The notes below the pieces were generated by a model, which saw only the letters and a program-made list of their open reading frames with translations, was not told the origin of the DNA and searched no databases. Of a DNA stretch of 64,000 bases, positions 43,690 to 55,427 are shown piece after piece (within the stretch, counting starts at the first letter, position 1; the number at the start of each line of letters is the position of its first letter). Origin of the DNA: Maratus speciosus (taxonomy: Eukaryota; Arthropoda; Arachnida; Araneae; Salticidae); NCBI GenBank assembly GCA_963932465.1, contig OZ010792.1, positions 17,749,701 through 17,813,700 of the forward strand. The letters are read 5' to 3'. Made by a program: the position numbers and the translations under genes.

Positions 43690-43876
43690 CTAATTTTGCA
43701 CTATTTTACTTATAGCAGTAGTTTTTGTTTTCGATGCGGATGTGCAACGTAAGAATAAGTTAAGGTATTATACGAAAAATATATGTATGATTGTTTTTCA
43801 TTATTTTTCCGGTGTGGGAAACTTTTCTTCGAATCATATATATATTCTTTGAAACAAAATAAAAAATCATGCATTT
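43690..43876 (-). repeat. inverted relative of the 35254/36208 segment
   Basis: On the minus strand this starts TTAACCCTTAAATGCATGAT and continues TTTTTTATTTTGTTTC, TATATATATGATTCGAAG and CCGGAAAAATAATGAAAAAC. It is the uninterrupted form of the sequence around the Tigger insertion at 35298-36205. Confidence 0.7.
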
Positions 43877-43924
43877 AAGGGTTAAATGGAAGGCTGGCAG
43901 TTATGGCTATACTTATATATTAAA

Positions 43925-44220
43925 AAAAAGACATGCAACTTCATTTTAATTATTTCTTTAATTCTAAGGTGCACATACTTTATCGACAACTCTTTCCGAA
44001 AGCATCGATCATAAACGGAAATATTCATTCACTTTTAGCGACATGTTTAGAAAATTTATGATCAAATAAATTATTCCTGGAACGCATTTGCTATGTTTTA
44101 TTAAGTAAGTCCATTATTACATATAACAGTTTAATATACATAGCTCGAATTAGTTTTAGAGCGCATACACCAACAAATTATCTGTAATTAGCCTCTTATT
44201 AAACACCTTTAGCCTGCGCG
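43925..44220 (+). repeat. repeat R5, uninterrupted copy
   Basis: This provides the empty sites for the insertions at 40263-40680 and 40702-42336. Non-coding. Confidence 0.85.
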
Positions 44221-44336
44221 AGTGAGGACTTTTCTGCTAATAAGCTGCTACGCTCCTGAGATATTGGCTGTAATGAACTGTTGCCATTAATTTCAAAATA
44301 ATGACTTCTCTGACATCATTTGTTTCGTTTAGGCGT

Positions 44337-44368
44337 ATATTAGCTGTACATTACTGTACAGCTAATAT
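44337..44368. repeat. perfect hairpin, 14-bp arms
   Basis: ATATTAGCTGTACA and TGTACAGCTAATAT around a TTAC loop. Function unknown. Confidence 0.9.
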
Positions 44369-45055
44369 GAATTATTCAGCTGAGTTTAGTAAGAAAGATT
44401 CTAATGAGATTCAATAGAAGGGAGAGAATGACTCAGAGTGTGTTTATTTGTTAATTAATAACGGAGTGTTTCAAACAGAGGATTTTTAATTTTCTAGACA
44501 TGTCGAGCAATAACTATTCGGAGTTTTGATTTTATGTTTGTGCTTTTTTTCTAAAATAGTCATGTTATATTTGTGTATTAAACAAACTTCAAAATAAACT
44601 GAAAATTAATCTTTCTTTTTTTAAGAAAAAAGCTTCTTTAATGGAGAAGAAACTTTATAAGGATTATTACACAAATTAAACTTATTAAAATAGCGCATTT
44701 TTGAAAGATTAGACAAGGGAGATTAGTTAAGAAAGTTTATAATATTTTATTAAAAAAATATTAAAGCCAAGTAATTAAAAATATTAATTAAGAAGCATTT
44801 TAATGAACAATTAAGAATTAAAATTAGTGAAAAAATAATTACGAAAGCTTTAATTAAGATTAAGAATTAAAACGAATAAAGTTGATTAATTAAGACAATT
44901 CTAATGATTAATTGATAATTAAATTATGAAAATAGATTAATTAAGAAAGACTGTAATGAGGAATAATATAAAATAGTCAAAGACTTGGAGTATAGATATA
45001 TAGATATATTTCCATAGATGTTAATGAAAGAATCTTTAAACTTAGTTGTACTCAC

Positions 45056-45180
45056 TGCCAAGTCGCTGAAGAGCACCCACTTCTTACGAATATAAATCTT
45101 CTCCTTATTTAATCGCAACATTTCTCTCATTAAACAAGGCGAATAGTGGATTTCGCCATTATTAGTGTGAGAAAATATTT
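45056..45180 (-). CDS. candidate host exon, possibly part of a PH-type domain
   Basis: On the minus strand a pyrimidine-rich tract ending TTTTTTGAG precedes 125 bases open in one frame, then GTGAGT, a consensus 5' splice donor. The translation reads IFSHTNNGEIHYSPCLMRE and then MLRLNKEKIYIRKKWVLFSD, ending LA. The 'L.L.....  .KKW.LFSDL' pattern recalls the second and third strands of pleckstrin-homology domains, as in Rho-GEF proteins, but that is only pattern resemblance. The exon ends on a codon boundary. It matches no repeat in the window. No neighbouring exon was found within 1 kb, and the acceptor GAG is weak. This is the best host-gene candidate here. Confidence 0.4.
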
Positions 45181-46728
45181 CTCAAAAAATAGTAAGTAAA
45201 ACTGTTTAATCGAGAGTAATTTCTTTTAATTGTTTTTCTAGAACTACTGCTTAATAATGTTCCCACTTTCTTTTTATATTTGCGAACTTAGATTTTTTTT
45301 TACGTTTGTACATTAAAGCAAATTTAAAAAATAATTTAAGAGTATGAAAATGGATAAAAATAGATTAAGATAATTATAAAAATAGATAAAATGAAAAACA
45401 GATTAAAAAGGACAAAGAAAAAATTATGTCTGTGTATGAGGCATATTTTATAATCAATTTACGATTAATAATAATAAAAAAAGGGATTATTTTAATTCGC
45501 AGAAATTGACGAAACTGTTCTGTTAATAAACCACAATTGTTTAAACAACCGCTAACATTACAAATTATTTTGTAAAATTAACAAATTAGAAAAAAAAAAT
45601 TATTAGTAACATTTCGGATTTGAAAAATTCTTCATTGAGTTATTTGAGTTCATGCTTAAAATTTGTTTAAAATATTTTTCAAAAGTTATTAAAAATTAAA
45701 CTTTAAAACTTTTTAAAATAAAATTAATTTTCAAGATAATTTTTATTATCTTAAATTATTTACTAAATAATTAATACAAAGTCTAAACATCTGTAAAAAT
45801 TTGTAAGGAAACATATATTTTCTCAATTCGTTTTCTAAAAATAATACATTCACGAGAATATGTAGATTTATTCAATTTTATAAAAATATAACATCAAATA
45901 ACTGTAATTATTGAATGGTAATGAATCCTTAAAAACTGTTTAATATATCTTACAACTGGGAAAATTATCAAAGCATTAAAAAAACTGAAATTAAATCTGA
46001 TTAGCCTTTTTTCAATCGTAGTTCCATTGTCTTTTGTCAACATTTTTACTCTTTTTAAGTTCCAAAAATTTCAAATTTCAGATTCTTGTATGCCATTCTT
46101 TGAAAATAATAGCACTTTCACTTTATTTCTCAAAACTAATTACTAAGAAAATAAAAGTAATATCTGTAGGCAAAATAGTATCATGAATAAAATAAAATAA
46201 AAATAATAATGAGGACGCATAGGACTGGTTTGTTCTTGGGGCATTATTGTTTGCGAATACATAATGAGAGGCTATGTATTAATCATAATGATGTTTCTCT
46301 ATATTTAGTACGCATTATTTCATCTAATGATGAATTAAAAAATTGATCATGCATGTTAATTAAAATGAAACTGAATGTATTGTAATAAAATCTTGCCTGA
46401 TATTTATGTTTACTCTTATATTGTTGATAATATAATATGCAATGCTTTTTGTCATCAGTTCATCACAAATAACAAAAGTAATAAGCTCTGAAAGCATAAA
46501 ATAATAAAGTATTATGTAGAGTTTCCATAAATTCTTCGAATCTTTTTCTAGAATTTTGTAAAATAATATCTTGATCCATAAAAAAAAGAAACTTATTCAT
46601 TACATATATTGAAGATTTTTTTTATAATATATATATTTATAGTTTTTTTATGAGTGAAAGAAATGTTTAAATGATTCTTTAATATAGTTTGTCATTCTGT
46701 TTTCTAACTATAAATATATATTGAGAAA
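45181..46728. other. AT-rich stretch, possibly intronic
   Basis: No frames, repeat links or element ends were recognised. If the exon at 45056-45180 is real, this would be its upstream intron. The same applies to 44369-45055 downstream. Confidence 0.35.
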
Positions 46729-46730
46729 TA

Positions 46731-47761
46731 CAGTAAAACCTCGTACGACGGAATCACTATTCAGTTGGAAAAAATTCCGTTTTAGGCAGAAGATATAACT
46801 GCATGATATTTTTTTCAATGGAACCATGAAGCATTCCCATTTGAATAAGGATTCCGTTATGATATCTCTCGCTATACGCGATCTCATCTTACAAGTTTTA
46901 GCTATAACGCGATTTAGGCACAACCAAAAAAATGACGAAAAAAAAATCAATCCTGTCAGTTTTTGACGTATATTTTTATTTAATTTTACAGTTAATAAAA
47001 TAGTGGATGATTTTCCAGTATCGGGGCCGCGGCGAGAAAAATAATTTTTCATGATAATTTTTGACAATCTATTCACTTTTTTCATATGCACACATTCACT
47101 TTTTAACACTTTCCAAAAATGTTGAAAAGTGTTTATGACTTCGGTTTGTCTGTCCGTCTGTCCGCCCTCTAACTCTCGTACATATACTCCGATTGTTCTG
47201 AAATTTTTGGATGTTATTGACCTCTACCATAGCACGATCCCTATTTCAAATGAAGTTTGTAGCATGTTTAGTTCACTTACAGGGACAGTCAAAAGTATTC
47301 CGTTACATGACGGCCAATGGGAAAAAATCATTTCAAATGATATTTAATGGTGTTACATCCTTTCAAACATAATAAAATTGATATGCATTTATGAAGCACA
47401 CTAAAATATGCATTCTGTAGAATAGGCTGTGCAAAGAATAGTTATTATTCATTTACAGGGTCACACAAAAGAGTTCCGTTACATAATGGTATGGGGGGGG
47501 GGTGTTGTTTGCAGCGTATTTCAATTATGGTAAACTATTTCATATATAATGCAATTGATATACGTCGCTGAGATTTACTATAAGTTATTTCATGTATTAT
47601 ACGAAGTGCATAGCATTTACAGGGAAACACAAAACATTTCAGATACTATATTTTATCCGAATTACTGTATATCAGCAATGATTGCTGAAAATGTATTTTT
47701 AATTCAGGACCAAGAAAATTTTCCGCAGTAGACGTTATTCCGCCTTAGACAAATTTTACTA
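46731..47761. mobile_element. probable Tigger-like element with R2 inside
   Basis: TA then CAGTAAAACCTCGTACGACG is a typical Tigger/pogo tip. CGCCTTAGACAAATTTTACT before ATA at 47760 is a plausible worn right end. No clear transposase motif was seen. The 133-codon minus frame (46708-47109) is not recognisable. Right boundary uncertain. Confidence 0.35.
47105..47716 (+). repeat. repeat R2, copy truncated at right
   Basis: This starts AACACTTTCC followed by GTTGAAAAGTGTTTATGACT and TCTGTCCGTCTGTCC, then subunits with TTTACAGGG ... CAAAAG near 47276, 47452 and 47617. It matches 51879 onward. Confidence 0.75.
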
Positions 47762-47849
47762 TATGTCTATAGATTAGCAGGGACTTGAAAATCTTTCCGA
47801 GTTAGACAGGTTTCCGTCTTACACAGAGTGCGCCTTTCAAAGAGTTTAT

Positions 47850-48120
47850 TGTATCTCAAAAATAAATTGAGATTCAGCTCTCAAACAAATTTCATTTAAA
47901 AGTGCTTTTTCTCTATACAACGCGACGGTGTAAAAATTGAAAATGCGCGATGTTTAGAAGTTAAAAAAATTGCAGTAGAGATTATCAGTATTGAAACGTA
48001 CAATGATACATCTACTTCGCTTTATGGCTGGCTTATGTAACGGAACGTTATTTTTTAGGGAGTACACTTTTATTGTTGCCCGAAATAAATAGCATATCGG
48101 GGCTAAAAATTATATTATCT
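47850..48120 (+). repeat. repeat R7 segment
   Basis: ATCTCAAAAATAAATTGAGA, ACAATGATACATCTACTTCG, GGCTGGCTTATGTAACGGAA and AAATAGCATATCGG match 53668-53925 in order. Confidence 0.75.
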
Positions 48121-48191
48121 TTCATTCGCCTCATCAGCATTAACTTGCAAAAGTTGAAAAAAAAAATAACTACTGTACATTTAGATAAATA

Positions 48192-48393
48192 TTAACCCAT
48201 TAAAAACTGACGCTGCATTTTCACAACATTATATTTGTGATTTAAAAAAAATTTCATACCAGTAAAAGAGAAGAGTAAAATTTGTGTTATTTAATTAACA
48301 CATTTCAGTGATTCAGAAAGTAAAAATAAGTGTTTAACAAGAGTGAGAACTGAATAAAATTCCTGTAAAATATTCTGGTCCTTAATGGGTTAA
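48192..48393. mobile_element. TTAA MITE
   Basis: TTAA then CCCATTAAAAACTGACG; right side CTGGTCCTTAATGGG then TTAA. Body 194 bp. ATACCAGTAAAAGAGAAGAG and TTATTTAATTAACACA follow the shared internal layout. Confidence 0.75.
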
Positions 48394-48990
48394 ATGCATG
48401 ATCATTTCTAATGCAAAAAAGTTTTTTTCGATAAGAAGATTTTGAAATATTCTAAGAGAAAAACTTTAAATTGCTCTGAAGTTTTTATCTACGTTAAGGA
48501 TGTACTAAAATATTTGCTTTGTTGATTTTAGAAGTTTTATCAGTAGACGTAGCAGAATATCCTAACATCACTTATCTAGTTCTAGCTTTTCAATTTCCTC
48601 CTTTTCATTTTCTGACGTCGTCTGATTTCTGATTAGCAAAACGATGAATGTAGTTTCCTTCATGTTATCTTAGATGAAATTTCATTAAAAAGTCGTGAGC
48701 AGATTAAAGAAGGACGAAATTTGTCCTTAGATATTCTTACGATATGTAGTTTTCTGACGAGGCATATTTTATTTTTCTTTTTGTTGAAAATTTGAGAAAA
48801 CTTTAATATTTTTCATTCTTTACCAAACATTTACGAATAAAAATTATCTTCTTTTTAAATAGATTTGTTAGGTTACACTAGCAAAAGTTCGAAGAGCTTA
48901 GAAATTCTTTTTCGAGAACACTATTATTTTATATTCCTTATGTATGTATTCACTATGCACATGATGAATTTAAATTTAAAGTTTAGTAGA
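48394..48990. other. R7-like sequence, no gene
   Basis: TTTGCTTTGTTGATTTTAGA, TATCTAGTTCTAGCTTTTCA and nearby words match 57670-57790, 58720-58830 and 63350-63450. Otherwise AT-rich. Confidence 0.5.
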
Positions 48991-49739
48991 GTCACATAAC
49001 AAGCAGAGCCGTCCTTAGGGGTGAGCGACAGGTGTGGCCGCACAGGGCCTCGCGCCTAGGAAGGCCTCGCGCCCGAAGGAAAAAATAATACAAAACAGCT
49101 AAAATTTTATTTTTCATTTTGTTGTGAGTTATTTTTTTCATATTAAAATTATATGTGTAAACATGCTTATTTATAGAATGTAAAGTGTTTTGTCAAAAAA
49201 TGTTGCAAGTTCTGGAAGTTCCAGACGAGAATAGATTATTCCTAGCTTATGTTCAATGTATATTGGCATCGTTATACTCTAGCCTAGGCAGCGTGAGACA
49301 CATAACTAATCTTGGAAGGTTGCTAATTTTAATTATTAAGTGGTTGTCGGTAATGATGATTATGACAAACTGCTCATTATTACTTTACAAACTATTTGTA
49401 ATGTAACAACACAGATTTTCTTTCCTTCTTGTGTAATCAAGTTTCTTTCTTTTTTTTAAAAAATACAAATATCGATGTTCTTGTTCACATGGATACGTAT
49501 GGCCTATCGCGTAAACACGAGGGATTGGGGGGCAGGGAGCTGAAACTCCGCCCCCATACCCCAAGACTAAATTAAAAGTCTCCAAAGACTACAAAAGATT
49601 AAGTTTTGAAAGAGTCTTAGGAAAAAGAAAATTTTGGGAAATATTGAATTCGACTCAGATTTTTTTTCTATACTTTAAATTATCTTATTAAAAAGTAAAA
49701 TATTTAAGTATTTAATATTTGCTAATTGAGTCAAATTCT

Positions 49740-49957
49740 TTAACCCTTACCGGCGCGGAGCAATTCTGTTTATAAACTGATGAAATAATGGACTGACACC
49801 GCAATTTATAAACGAATTTATTAGAAAATACGAACTTGCTTATTTTCATGTACATTATAATAGGAAAATTTTAGTTAAATATTCTTGGTGCCGTTTGTCA
49901 GTTTTGGAATTAAACGTAGGTGTCCTTTTTTAAGGACACCGCGCCGAAAAGGGTTAA
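49740..49957. mobile_element. TTAA MITE (CCGGCGCGG ends)
   Basis: TTAA then CCCTTACCGGCGCGG; right side CCGCGCCGAAAAGGG then TTAA. Body 210 bp with inner ACACCGCAATTTATAAACGA and inverted TTCTTGGTGCCGTTTGTC. Confidence 0.85.
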
Positions 49958-49973
49958 ACAGGTTATGATCAAA

Positions 49974-50167
49974 GGAACAACAGGGCTCCCAAATGGTCCA
50001 CCAACTGTATACCAATAAATTTTAACAGAAAATTTTATGGTAGGTTTGCGCTAGAATTAACTTTCAAAGGGGATTCCATGGCGGTTTGAAAGAAAAATCT
50101 AAAAAGAAAATTTTTCTAAAAAAATATTGGTATTCAGTTGGCGGATCATTTGGGAGCCCTGGAACAA
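49974..50167. mobile_element. hAT-like MITE, CAGGGCTCCCAAATG ends
   Basis: CAGGGCTCCCAAATGGTCCA inverts at the right (CGGATCATTTGGGAGCCCTG). GGAACAA flanks both sides (49974-49980 and 50161-50167). Inner arms share CAACTG and ATTGGTATxCAGTTGG. About 180 bp. Confidence 0.85.
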
Positions 50168-50199
50168 TGGAGTTTAAAAGCTCAAAGTTTCAACTTTAT

Positions 50200-53100
50200 C
50201 ACGTTCGTTATTGCCATAATACGAAGTGGATTAATCGATTAATCGTTTGACTACGAATTAATTTTTGAATATAAATTACTGCAACTAACGACTTTTATTT
50301 AATTTTATTCTTTGCACTTTTTCAAAACAAATATTTGCCGTACACTTCTATGAAAATTTAAAAGAAAGTTACTATTTTTTTAATCTTTGTAAATAATTAA
50401 TAATACAAAACAAATATAAAAATATTCAATAGTGGCAGTGCTGTTATCGGTCCGAGGGTTGTATATATCCCGCAGTAGTCATTTTAGATAAACATTTTAG
50501 CTGGCATTTTTTTTTTTATTTATGTTTCTGTTGAAATTATCAGAAAGGAATTAATAATTTTCCTCCCAAAATTGCTTTAAAAAGTGCTTGAATTTACATA
50601 GTTTTCATTGACTCTCGCTCTCGGCTGATCATTAATCGCATGCTCACGAATGTCACGTAAATTTATTAGATGTCTGCATGGGCCTAAATTTTAAGACCCA
50701 GATCCAGCCCTGCGCAGAAAAAGCTACTCAGACTCTGTGTAAAAAATAAACGTTCGATCCAGCCCTCAGTCGAGCAAAATTCAAAATCCGCCTTCTCAAT
50801 TACTACAAAAATTCCGATTTTTATTAACCGGTGTTATCCTACAACTGAAATTCTTAAAAAAAAATATTACATACATATTTAAGCAAACATTTTTAAAGCA
50901 CAGCCTTTTTCAGATTGTGGTCCACAGGCCATGGTAAACGGAATAACAATATTAATGATTACATAAAACAATTACATTCAAATGAAGATCCATTAATATT
51001 AAATTGTTCAGAATGGAAGAAAAGGTTGATTTAAAAAGTTATAATTCTGAAGCTTTGTAAAAGAAACAAAAGTAGATTTTTAAAAATATTTTTCATTAAT
51101 TTATTAAACCAATATAAGCGTCTAAAGATCCCGTTAACAAATGTACAGTCGTCAAAAAACAAAGAGAGAGAGGACATCTCATGATTTTTAATGGCCATAT
51201 TGTTACGGAAAGATACGAGAATTATCTTTCAACTCAAAATTTTGTCTACTTTTCGAATATGAACACGGATTTTGAAATAAAGATTGTTTAAAAATTAAAA
51301 ATTGTACCAATTTAAAATTTTCAAATGGTAACACCCACTTCCATTTTTGATACCGCATTTCAAATTTTATTTATTTATTTATTTATTTATTTTTAATGAA
51401 AGCAGATAGGAAAAAAAAATTGTTGACATATTTTTCTTAAATCTTCATAGAGTTTTAAAAGAAAATGTGTTAGGAAGTTATCCAGAAATTTAGAAAAATA
51501 GATTTATCTTATAAGGAGATGTATCTGGGACATTCAATAAGTTATCAGAAAAATTATGCAGAATTTTTAAGTGTAAAACAAACTCGCTATGTGCAAGAAA
51601 GTACCATAACTTCCTTCCCCTGTTATTGTCAAACATTTCCTTTTCTGTGGATGCTTTGAGGGGGGGGGGGGGGTATAGGGGGAAAATACGGGGTGTCTTT
51701 AGGCCATCGAAGAGAAAAAATTATCTATATCTCAAAAACTAATGACTGGAATGAGTTATATACCTGCATAATCATGCATTTATTACAATTGTGGTTTGTT
51801 TTGTGTGAAAATTGTAAATCACACTTGAAAACTTTTGACTATGATTTTATTAATAATTTTCATAATTTAATTCTTTTTAACACTTTCCAACAAAGTTGAA
51901 AAGTGTTTATGACTTCGGTTTGTCTGGCCGTCTGGCCGCGCCCTAACTCCCGTAAATACACTCGGATTGACCTGAAATTTTTGCATGTTATTGATGTTTA
52001 CAATAGTACGTTCCCTATTTCAAAAGAAGTTTGTAGCATGTTTAGTTCATTTACCGAGACAGTCAAAATTTTACGTTACATTACGGCCTATGGGAAAAAA
52101 TCGTTAAATATGATTTTTAATGATGTTACATGCTTTTCAAACGTAATAAATTGATATGCATTTATGAAGTGCACTAAAATATGCATTCTGTAGGATATGT
52201 GGTGCAAAGAATAGTTATTATTCATTTACAGGGCCATACAAAAGAATTCAGTTACATAATGATATAGGGGTGAAGGGAATTGTTTGCGGCGTACTTTAAT
52301 TATATTAAATTATTTCATGTATAATGAAATTGATATACGTCGCTGAGGTTTATTATAACTTATTGCATGTATATTGCAGAGTGCATAGCATTTACAGGGA
52401 CACACAAAAGATTTCAAATACTATATTGTATCCGAAGTAATGTACAGTAGCGATGATTGCTGGAAATGCATTTTTAATTATGTTATGCGCTTTTATGTTT
52501 CACTATATTTATGCATAGTATATGGTGTGTATAAATACTATAATTCATATTCAGGGCTACACAAAAGAATTCGTAATGGTTACTGGGTATGAGTGCTAAT
52601 TGCTTAAAGGTGGTTTTTAAATGAGTTGTGCATTTTTACGTTGAACTCCATTTAGTTTACTAAGAAATGCTTGTAGAACATCGATAAAATGATATACAGA
52701 GTCACGCAAAAAATTGGATACATGGCCGCCTATAAATGATAATTTCTGGAAATGTGATTTCAGTAGTTTTAAGAGTGTTTTAGTTTGAATTAAACTTTAA
52801 GCTAAATAGTGGCGTGTAATATAGGTACTATGTTAACTACAAGATTGTACAAAAGTATACAAGTATGTTTCCATCTATTATTATAAATTGCTGAGAGAGA
52901 AATTTCAACCTGTTATGCGTTTTCTTGCTAAACTAAATTTCCCCATTATATTGTATAGACATCAACCTACAGAACAAATACAGAGCTGTTCAAAAGAATT
53001 GGAATACATATTTGCTATGGACGTTAACGGCTAAAATCAGTTTTTGAAATGCTTTATGCGTTTTCTAAAATGTTTACTTAGTTATCTTATATACCTTATT

Positions 53101-53289
53101 TCCCTAAATAAGGAAGTTTTGTTTAAGCATTCAGGAAGTGTTCGAAAGTGTTTCGTAATCTATGCTTAACGCGTGATTTTTCTTTCTTCTTTTAATTGAA
53201 AAAAAATGCCTGACATATCTTTGCATCTATGCAAGAAATTAATCACTTCAATTAATCCACTTCGTATAATGGCAATAACGAACGTGAAG
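50200..53289. mobile_element. possible element with ~35-bp inverted ends
   Basis: CACGTTCGTTATTGCCATAA then TACGAAGTGGATTAAT (50200-50236) is found inverted at 53251-53289. Between lie AT-rich sequence, an (ATTT)n tract (51366-51393), a poly-G (51660-51673) and a whole R2 copy. No transposase. Target duplication not found. Confidence 0.35.
51879..53153 (+). repeat. repeat R2, longest copy
   Basis: The opening AACACTTTCCAACAAAGTTG then AAAAGTGTTTATGACTTCGG is itself a short hairpin. About seven subunits of 145-175 bp follow, each with a 'tttaca.gg..(c)acacaaaaga' core (near 52047, 52222, 52389, 52545, 52692, 52834, 52975). It ends GTTCGAAAGTGTTTCGTAAT. No reading frame is conserved between copies, so I read it as non-coding. 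Confidence 0.8.
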
Positions 53290-53667
53290 AATACGATAAT
53301 AACGAACAGAAAAGTATGCATATGACGTCACTATAATAGAAATCCAGCAAAAGCGATGTTGTCATTCTAGAAACTCGACAAAATAAAATCGGCTATCTTT
53401 TCATTCATATGCCTTCATTTGTCTGTAATATTAATATAGATACTTAAATATAGTTTATAATAGCTCCCTGTTTTATCAGAAGTTATTCATTTATATTTTT
53501 TCAAAATAGTACGTATTTTAATTACATTTTTTTCATTTGTTATAGAAAATAGCAACAAAAATATATAATTATTATTTTCCAACTATTTTTCCTTTGCTTT
53601 CTACAGAAATGGAGTACTTCAGTTGCCAACATTAAACAAATGGCGCTAAAAACTACAAAAAAATTAA

Positions 53668-53960
53668 TATCTCAAAAATAAATTGAGATTCCGTTTTCAA
53701 ACAAATGACATTTAAAAGTACTTTTTTTTCAATACAACGGTACAAAAATTGAAAATGTGCGATGCTTAGAAGTTTAGTAGAGATTATCCATATTTAACCG
53801 TGCAATGATACGTCTGCTTTGTTTTACGGCTGGCTTATATAACGTAACGTTATTTTTAAGAAACGACATTTTAATTGCTGGCCGAAAGAAATAGCATATC
53901 GGAGGATAAAAAGTGTTGGTGAAATGTATGTTCTGTGTACAGTTACAAAGCGTGACAGCC
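53668..53960 (+). repeat. repeat R7 segment
   Basis: This matches 47850-48120. It is cut by the Tc1 and hAT-like insertions and seems to resume at 57581 (GTGTTAAAAGCGGAATTTTA). Confidence 0.7.
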
Positions 53961-54017
53961 GGCGGCATACATGGCACTTGAGTTTCTAATATTATCTATG
54001 TGCCATGTATAAAAATA

Positions 54018-55427
54018 CACTCAGGAACATTGAAAATAGCGACCCAAGAAGAAGAAAACTACGTACAATCGCGAAACTTTGCAAATAAGTACAGCGTAAT
54101 GTGATACGCAAATGATCCAACTTTTGTGCCAATACGCATGCTCATACACGCCGAGATGGCGCTACAATCAGGAAGAGGGTGCTATATAAGCCAGCGCAAA
54201 ATCGAAGATTCATAAGCGCGACGATTACCTGCCGATTGAAGGAAGAATTTGGTAAGCGAAACATGCCAGGTAAACGTGCTAGAAGACATTTCTTACAGTT
54301 AAGCGAGTTTGAGAGAGGCCTGATCATCGGGATGAAAACTGCAGGCTGGTCGACGCGCCGTGTTGCTGGCCAGGTGGATCGTTCGGAGTGTGCCGTTAGA
54401 AAATGTTGGGCGCGAGAAGGTACCCACGTGCGGAGAACCGGGTCTGGAGCGACCAGGAAGACCACGAGGAGAGAGGATCGAAGGATCGTGCGGCAAGCAC
54501 TCGTGGACCCCACAGTGACTCGTTCAACGATACGAGCAGACGTAGGCGTAACAATTGTTCCACAAACAATTTCCAGACGCCTTGCAGAAGCAGGTCTAAA
54601 CTCCAAGCGCCCTTTTCGTGCACTCCCTTTAACACCGGAACATCGGCGACTGCGTCTACAGTGGTGCCAAACCAGATCAATGTGGAATGTCACAGATTGG
54701 CAAAACGTTGTGTTTAGGGATGAATCCCGGTTTGTTTTGGGGATAGATGACAACCGTATACGGGTGTGGAGGTGCCCTGGTGAGCGGTACAATTCCTCCC
54801 ACACTGTTCTACGCCACACTGCCCGCACAGCTGGTGTAATGGTCTGGGGGGGGGGGCATAGCCTATGATAGCCGGTCCACTCTAATTGTGATTCATGGAA
54901 ACTTAACGGGCCAACGTTATGTTGATGATGTTCTTCGACCCCATGTAGGACCTTTCCTAAATGGTCTCCCAGGGGCGATTTTCCAGCAAGATAATGCTCG
55001 TCCGCATACAGCAAGAGTTGCTCAAGACTTCCTACGTCAATTTCAGACTCTTCCATGACCGGCCCGCTCCCCCGACTTGTCCCCTATAGAGCATGTGTGG
55101 GATCAGCTAAAACGTCAGATGCCATCGTGTTATTCGGTGCATGATTTGGAGTTGGCTGTGCAAGATTTGTGGACCCATCTGCCTCAGGACAACATCAGGT
55201 GTCTAATCAACTCTATGCCGGACCGTGTGGCGGCATGTATTGCAGCTGGAGGTGGTCCAACGCGCTATTGAAGTTGCCATGTATTTGTGTCGTTGCACAC
55301 CCTGTATTCGTTTAATTGTCTTGATTTTGAGATCAAGTGAATCTCTCATCTGTATCATTATGTGTATTAAATTTCATTTCAATCCGATGCTTTCTTCTTG
55401 GGTCGCTATTTTCAATGTTCCTGAGTG
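54018..55427 (+). mobile_element. Tc1 element, nearly complete
   Basis: The 36-bp terminal repeats are identical: CACTCAGGAACATTGAAAAT at the left, inverse at the right, extending to CGACCCAAGAAGAA. TA flanks both ends (54016-54017, 55428-55429). The length of 1410 bp and a single transposase frame are ordinary for Tc1. It is the most GC-rich and least decayed stretch of the window, so it is a recent arrival. Only two small lesions inactivate the gene. Confidence 0.95.
54263..55271 (+). pseudogene. Tc1 transposase, one frameshift and one stop
   Basis: This cut-and-paste DNA transposase would act in the nucleus on its own terminal repeats. ATG at 54263 (MPGKRARRHF) is preferred to the upstream in-frame ATG at 54179 because family members start this way and the upstream part is 5' leader. 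The paired-like helix-turn-helix regions span about residues 15-110 (LSEFERGLIIGMKTAGWSTR; TISRRLAEAGL). The catalytic core has NVVFRDESRF (first Asp), IFQQDNARPHTA (second Asp) and SPDLSPIEHVWDQL (Glu). A run of 11 G at 54846-54856 shifts the frame; 10 G would read through. TGA at 55056-55058 replaces the Trp of the usual LPWPARSPD. By hand count 32 residues separate the second Asp and Glu, two fewer than classic DD34E. The G run could also be an assembly error. Confidence 0.9.

Larger units (their letters stand above)
48996..50714. mobile_element. possible hAT-like element with nested MITEs
   Basis: CAGAGCCGTCCTTAGGGG at the left and GATCCAGCCCTG at the right resemble hAT tips in inverse orientation. 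No matching 8-bp duplication and no transposase were seen. It contains the MITEs at 49740 and 49981. Offered as a possibility. Confidence 0.25.

Noticed and set aside
46708..47109. 133-codon minus-strand frame
   Set aside because: It spans a transposon tip and the start of R2 and shows no domain pattern.
54142..55056. 304-codon minus-strand frame
   Set aside because: It is the antisense shadow of the Tc1 transposase.
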